Virus record (IMG/VR): IMGVR_UViG_3300037493_001351
Location: 1-20,513 of that record
Strand: one strand, 5' to 3'
DNA length: 20,513 nt
From: a virus
Below are positions 19,632 to 20,513 of the stretch, one piece after another. Within the stretch, counting starts at the first letter, position 1. Each line of letters begins with the position of its first letter. The position numbers were made by a program, and so were the translations under genes. The notes beneath the pieces were generated by a model. The model ran no database searches. It worked only from the letters and a program-made list of their open reading frames with translations, and was not told the origin of the DNA.

Positions 19632-20513
19632 TTAGGATCTTTCCAACGCAGGATCAAACGCGGGAGCATTAGACAGACCAAGTACTTTTGTCATGCGGTC
19701 GTACTGGTCTTTCTTCAACGCCATCATTTCAGGCGATCTTCTAAATTGTTGGTACGTCGCGCCGTTTGATTCCATTTTGTTCCAAAGGTCTCTGCGTTCT
19801 TTGGCGTTTGTAGCCTCGTATTTAACAGCCCTAGCAACCATCATAATGTTTTGTGCTGTCAAACGAGATGGGTCTCCAGTGGCTTGTTTAATCAACGCGC
19901 GCTCGTTGTCAGACACAGCGCCTTGACCCTGAATCATCTTCGAGCCCTGTAATGAAAGGAAGGCAAAGTCACGCGCCAGTTGTTGCGCCGCAGACAGGCG
20001 AGCTTCTTTTACTTTAGGGTCTTTAATGTTTCTGATACTTGGGTCAAGCTGTACCGCCAACTGGTTAACATCGTTGATGCCAATAGAACCCATCGGCGTT
20101 CTAAGTCCTAGGTCAGCAAGGTTAAGGATGGCAGACTGTACTGTGTCTCTACCCAATAAGTTAACCAACTCTGGAACCTTTTGAACGTTCTGTGAAATGC
20201 GGTTTGCAACAAGAATGTTGCTGTCTGCGCTATCAGCAGAGGCTTGCAAATCTTCAGAGGCTTTAGAAGCCACTTTAATTGCTTCAGCGTTGGTTGCAAT
20301 TTGTCGTTCTGTTTCAACCTTACGCGCCGCTTCTAACTGTCTTTGTTTTTCGACAAGGTCTTGTGCAGTTCCCGGATCAAAAACACGAGCCGCAGGAGCA
20401 CCCGCTACAGGAGCCGCAGGAGCACCCGCTACAGGAGCCGCAGGAGCACCCGCTACAGGAGCCGCAGGAGCACCCGCTACAGGAGCCGCAGGAGCACCCG
20501 CTACAGGAGCCGC
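19632..20513 (-). CDS. hypothetical virion-region protein with PVAGAPAA repeats (5' truncated)
   Basis: On the minus strand the frame is open from the window edge at 20513 to the TAA at 19632-19634, so at least 293 residues are encoded and the start is outside. A GTG at 20273 could give a shorter product, but the frame stays open and coding-like upstream. The visible N-terminal part is (PVAGAPAA)n from a 24-bp repeat, then ARVFDPGTAQDLVEKQRQLE, a long charged helix (about 45 residues, likely coiled coil), then a helical domain with VPELVNLLGRDTVQSAILNL and SIRNIKDPKVKEARLSAAQQ. It ends two bases before the transglycosylase. No known family is recognised. Context suggests a structural or ejection protein. 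Confidence 0.7.
   Translation of the reverse strand, partial: AAPVAGAPAAPVAGAPAAPVAGAPAAPVAGAPAAPVAGAPAARVFDPGTAQDLVEKQRQLEAARKVETERQIATNAEAIKVASKASEDLQASADSADSNILVANRISQNVQKVPELVNLLGRDTVQSAILNLADLGLRTPMGSIGINDVNQLAVQLDPSIRNIKDPKVKEARLSAAQQLARDFAFLSLQGSKMIQGQGAVSDNERALIKQATGDPSRLTAQNIMMVARAVKYEATNAKERRDLWNKMESNGATYQQFRRSPEMMALKKDQYDRMTKVLGLSNAPAFDPALERS
20388..20513 (-). repeat. 24-bp perfect tandem repeat, five copies plus part, running off the window
   Basis: A 24-bp unit starting AGCCGCAGGAGC on the plus strand repeats at 20388, 20412, 20436, 20460 and 20484, with six more bases to 20513. All five copies are identical and in frame, encoding P-V-A-G-A-P-A-A on the minus strand. Complete identity implies recent expansion or active slippage. 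The true copy number is unknown because the window ends here. Confidence 0.95.

Noticed and set aside
20388-20513. CRISPR-like repeat array
   Set aside because: The copies are directly contiguous with no spacers and are translated in frame as an octapeptide repeat.

Overview
The window looks like part of a tailed-phage (Caudoviricetes) genome, or a prophage segment. Genes are packed with start/stop overlaps of 1-17 bases. It carries a phage replication set: primase-helicase, SNF2-type helicase, VRR-NUC nuclease, DUF2800 nuclease, DUF2815 ssDNA-binding protein, family A DNA polymerase and DUF3310 protein. It also has a probable small terminase subunit and a large virion-type transglycosylase. 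There is no integrase, repressor, tRNA, rRNA or CRISPR array. The host cannot be read directly. Strong Shine-Dalgarno sites, a Rap1a/Tai-type protein and the B12-dependent ribonucleotide reductase fit a Gram-negative aquatic host, perhaps a betaproteobacterium; this is inference.

Layout. (1) 3-3380, plus strand: a run of small accessory genes, including a Rap1a/Tai-like exported protein, two one- or two-helix membrane proteins and a fused double 2OG-Fe(II) oxygenase. (2) 3414-8877, plus strand: a nucleic-acid enzyme block of PrimPol-like primase/SF3 helicase, an HExxH protein overlapping a VRR-NUC nuclease, an HNH-like nuclease, an SNF2 helicase, a sigma-region-4-like protein and two small unknowns. 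(3) 8927-9316: probable small terminase subunit, followed by an inverted repeat and a strong terminator. (4) 9401-16197, plus strand: DUF2800 nuclease with an apparent ATC start, DUF2815 protein, a small unknown, a GIY-YIG nuclease, class II ribonucleotide reductase, a membrane peptide, DUF3310 and DNA polymerase I. These are separated by terminators and structured leaders. (5) 16243-20513, minus strand, convergent: a 1128-residue modular transglycosylase, and upstream of it a protein whose coding sequence runs off the window through perfect 24-bp tandem repeats.

How it fits together. The plus-strand genes would make dNTPs (reductase), prime and unwind DNA, bind single strands, copy DNA, process ends or joints, and begin packaging. 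The minus-strand genes look like late virion or ejection proteins. Several plus-strand genes start with TTG, GTG or ATC, and many use start/stop overlaps, so translational coupling is probably important. Two leaders (before the 13788 membrane peptide and before the polymerase) share the pattern -10 box, RNA structure, then TTAGGAGCAG ribosome-binding block. The second could produce a short terminated RNA. No stretch over 300 bases lacks a gene.
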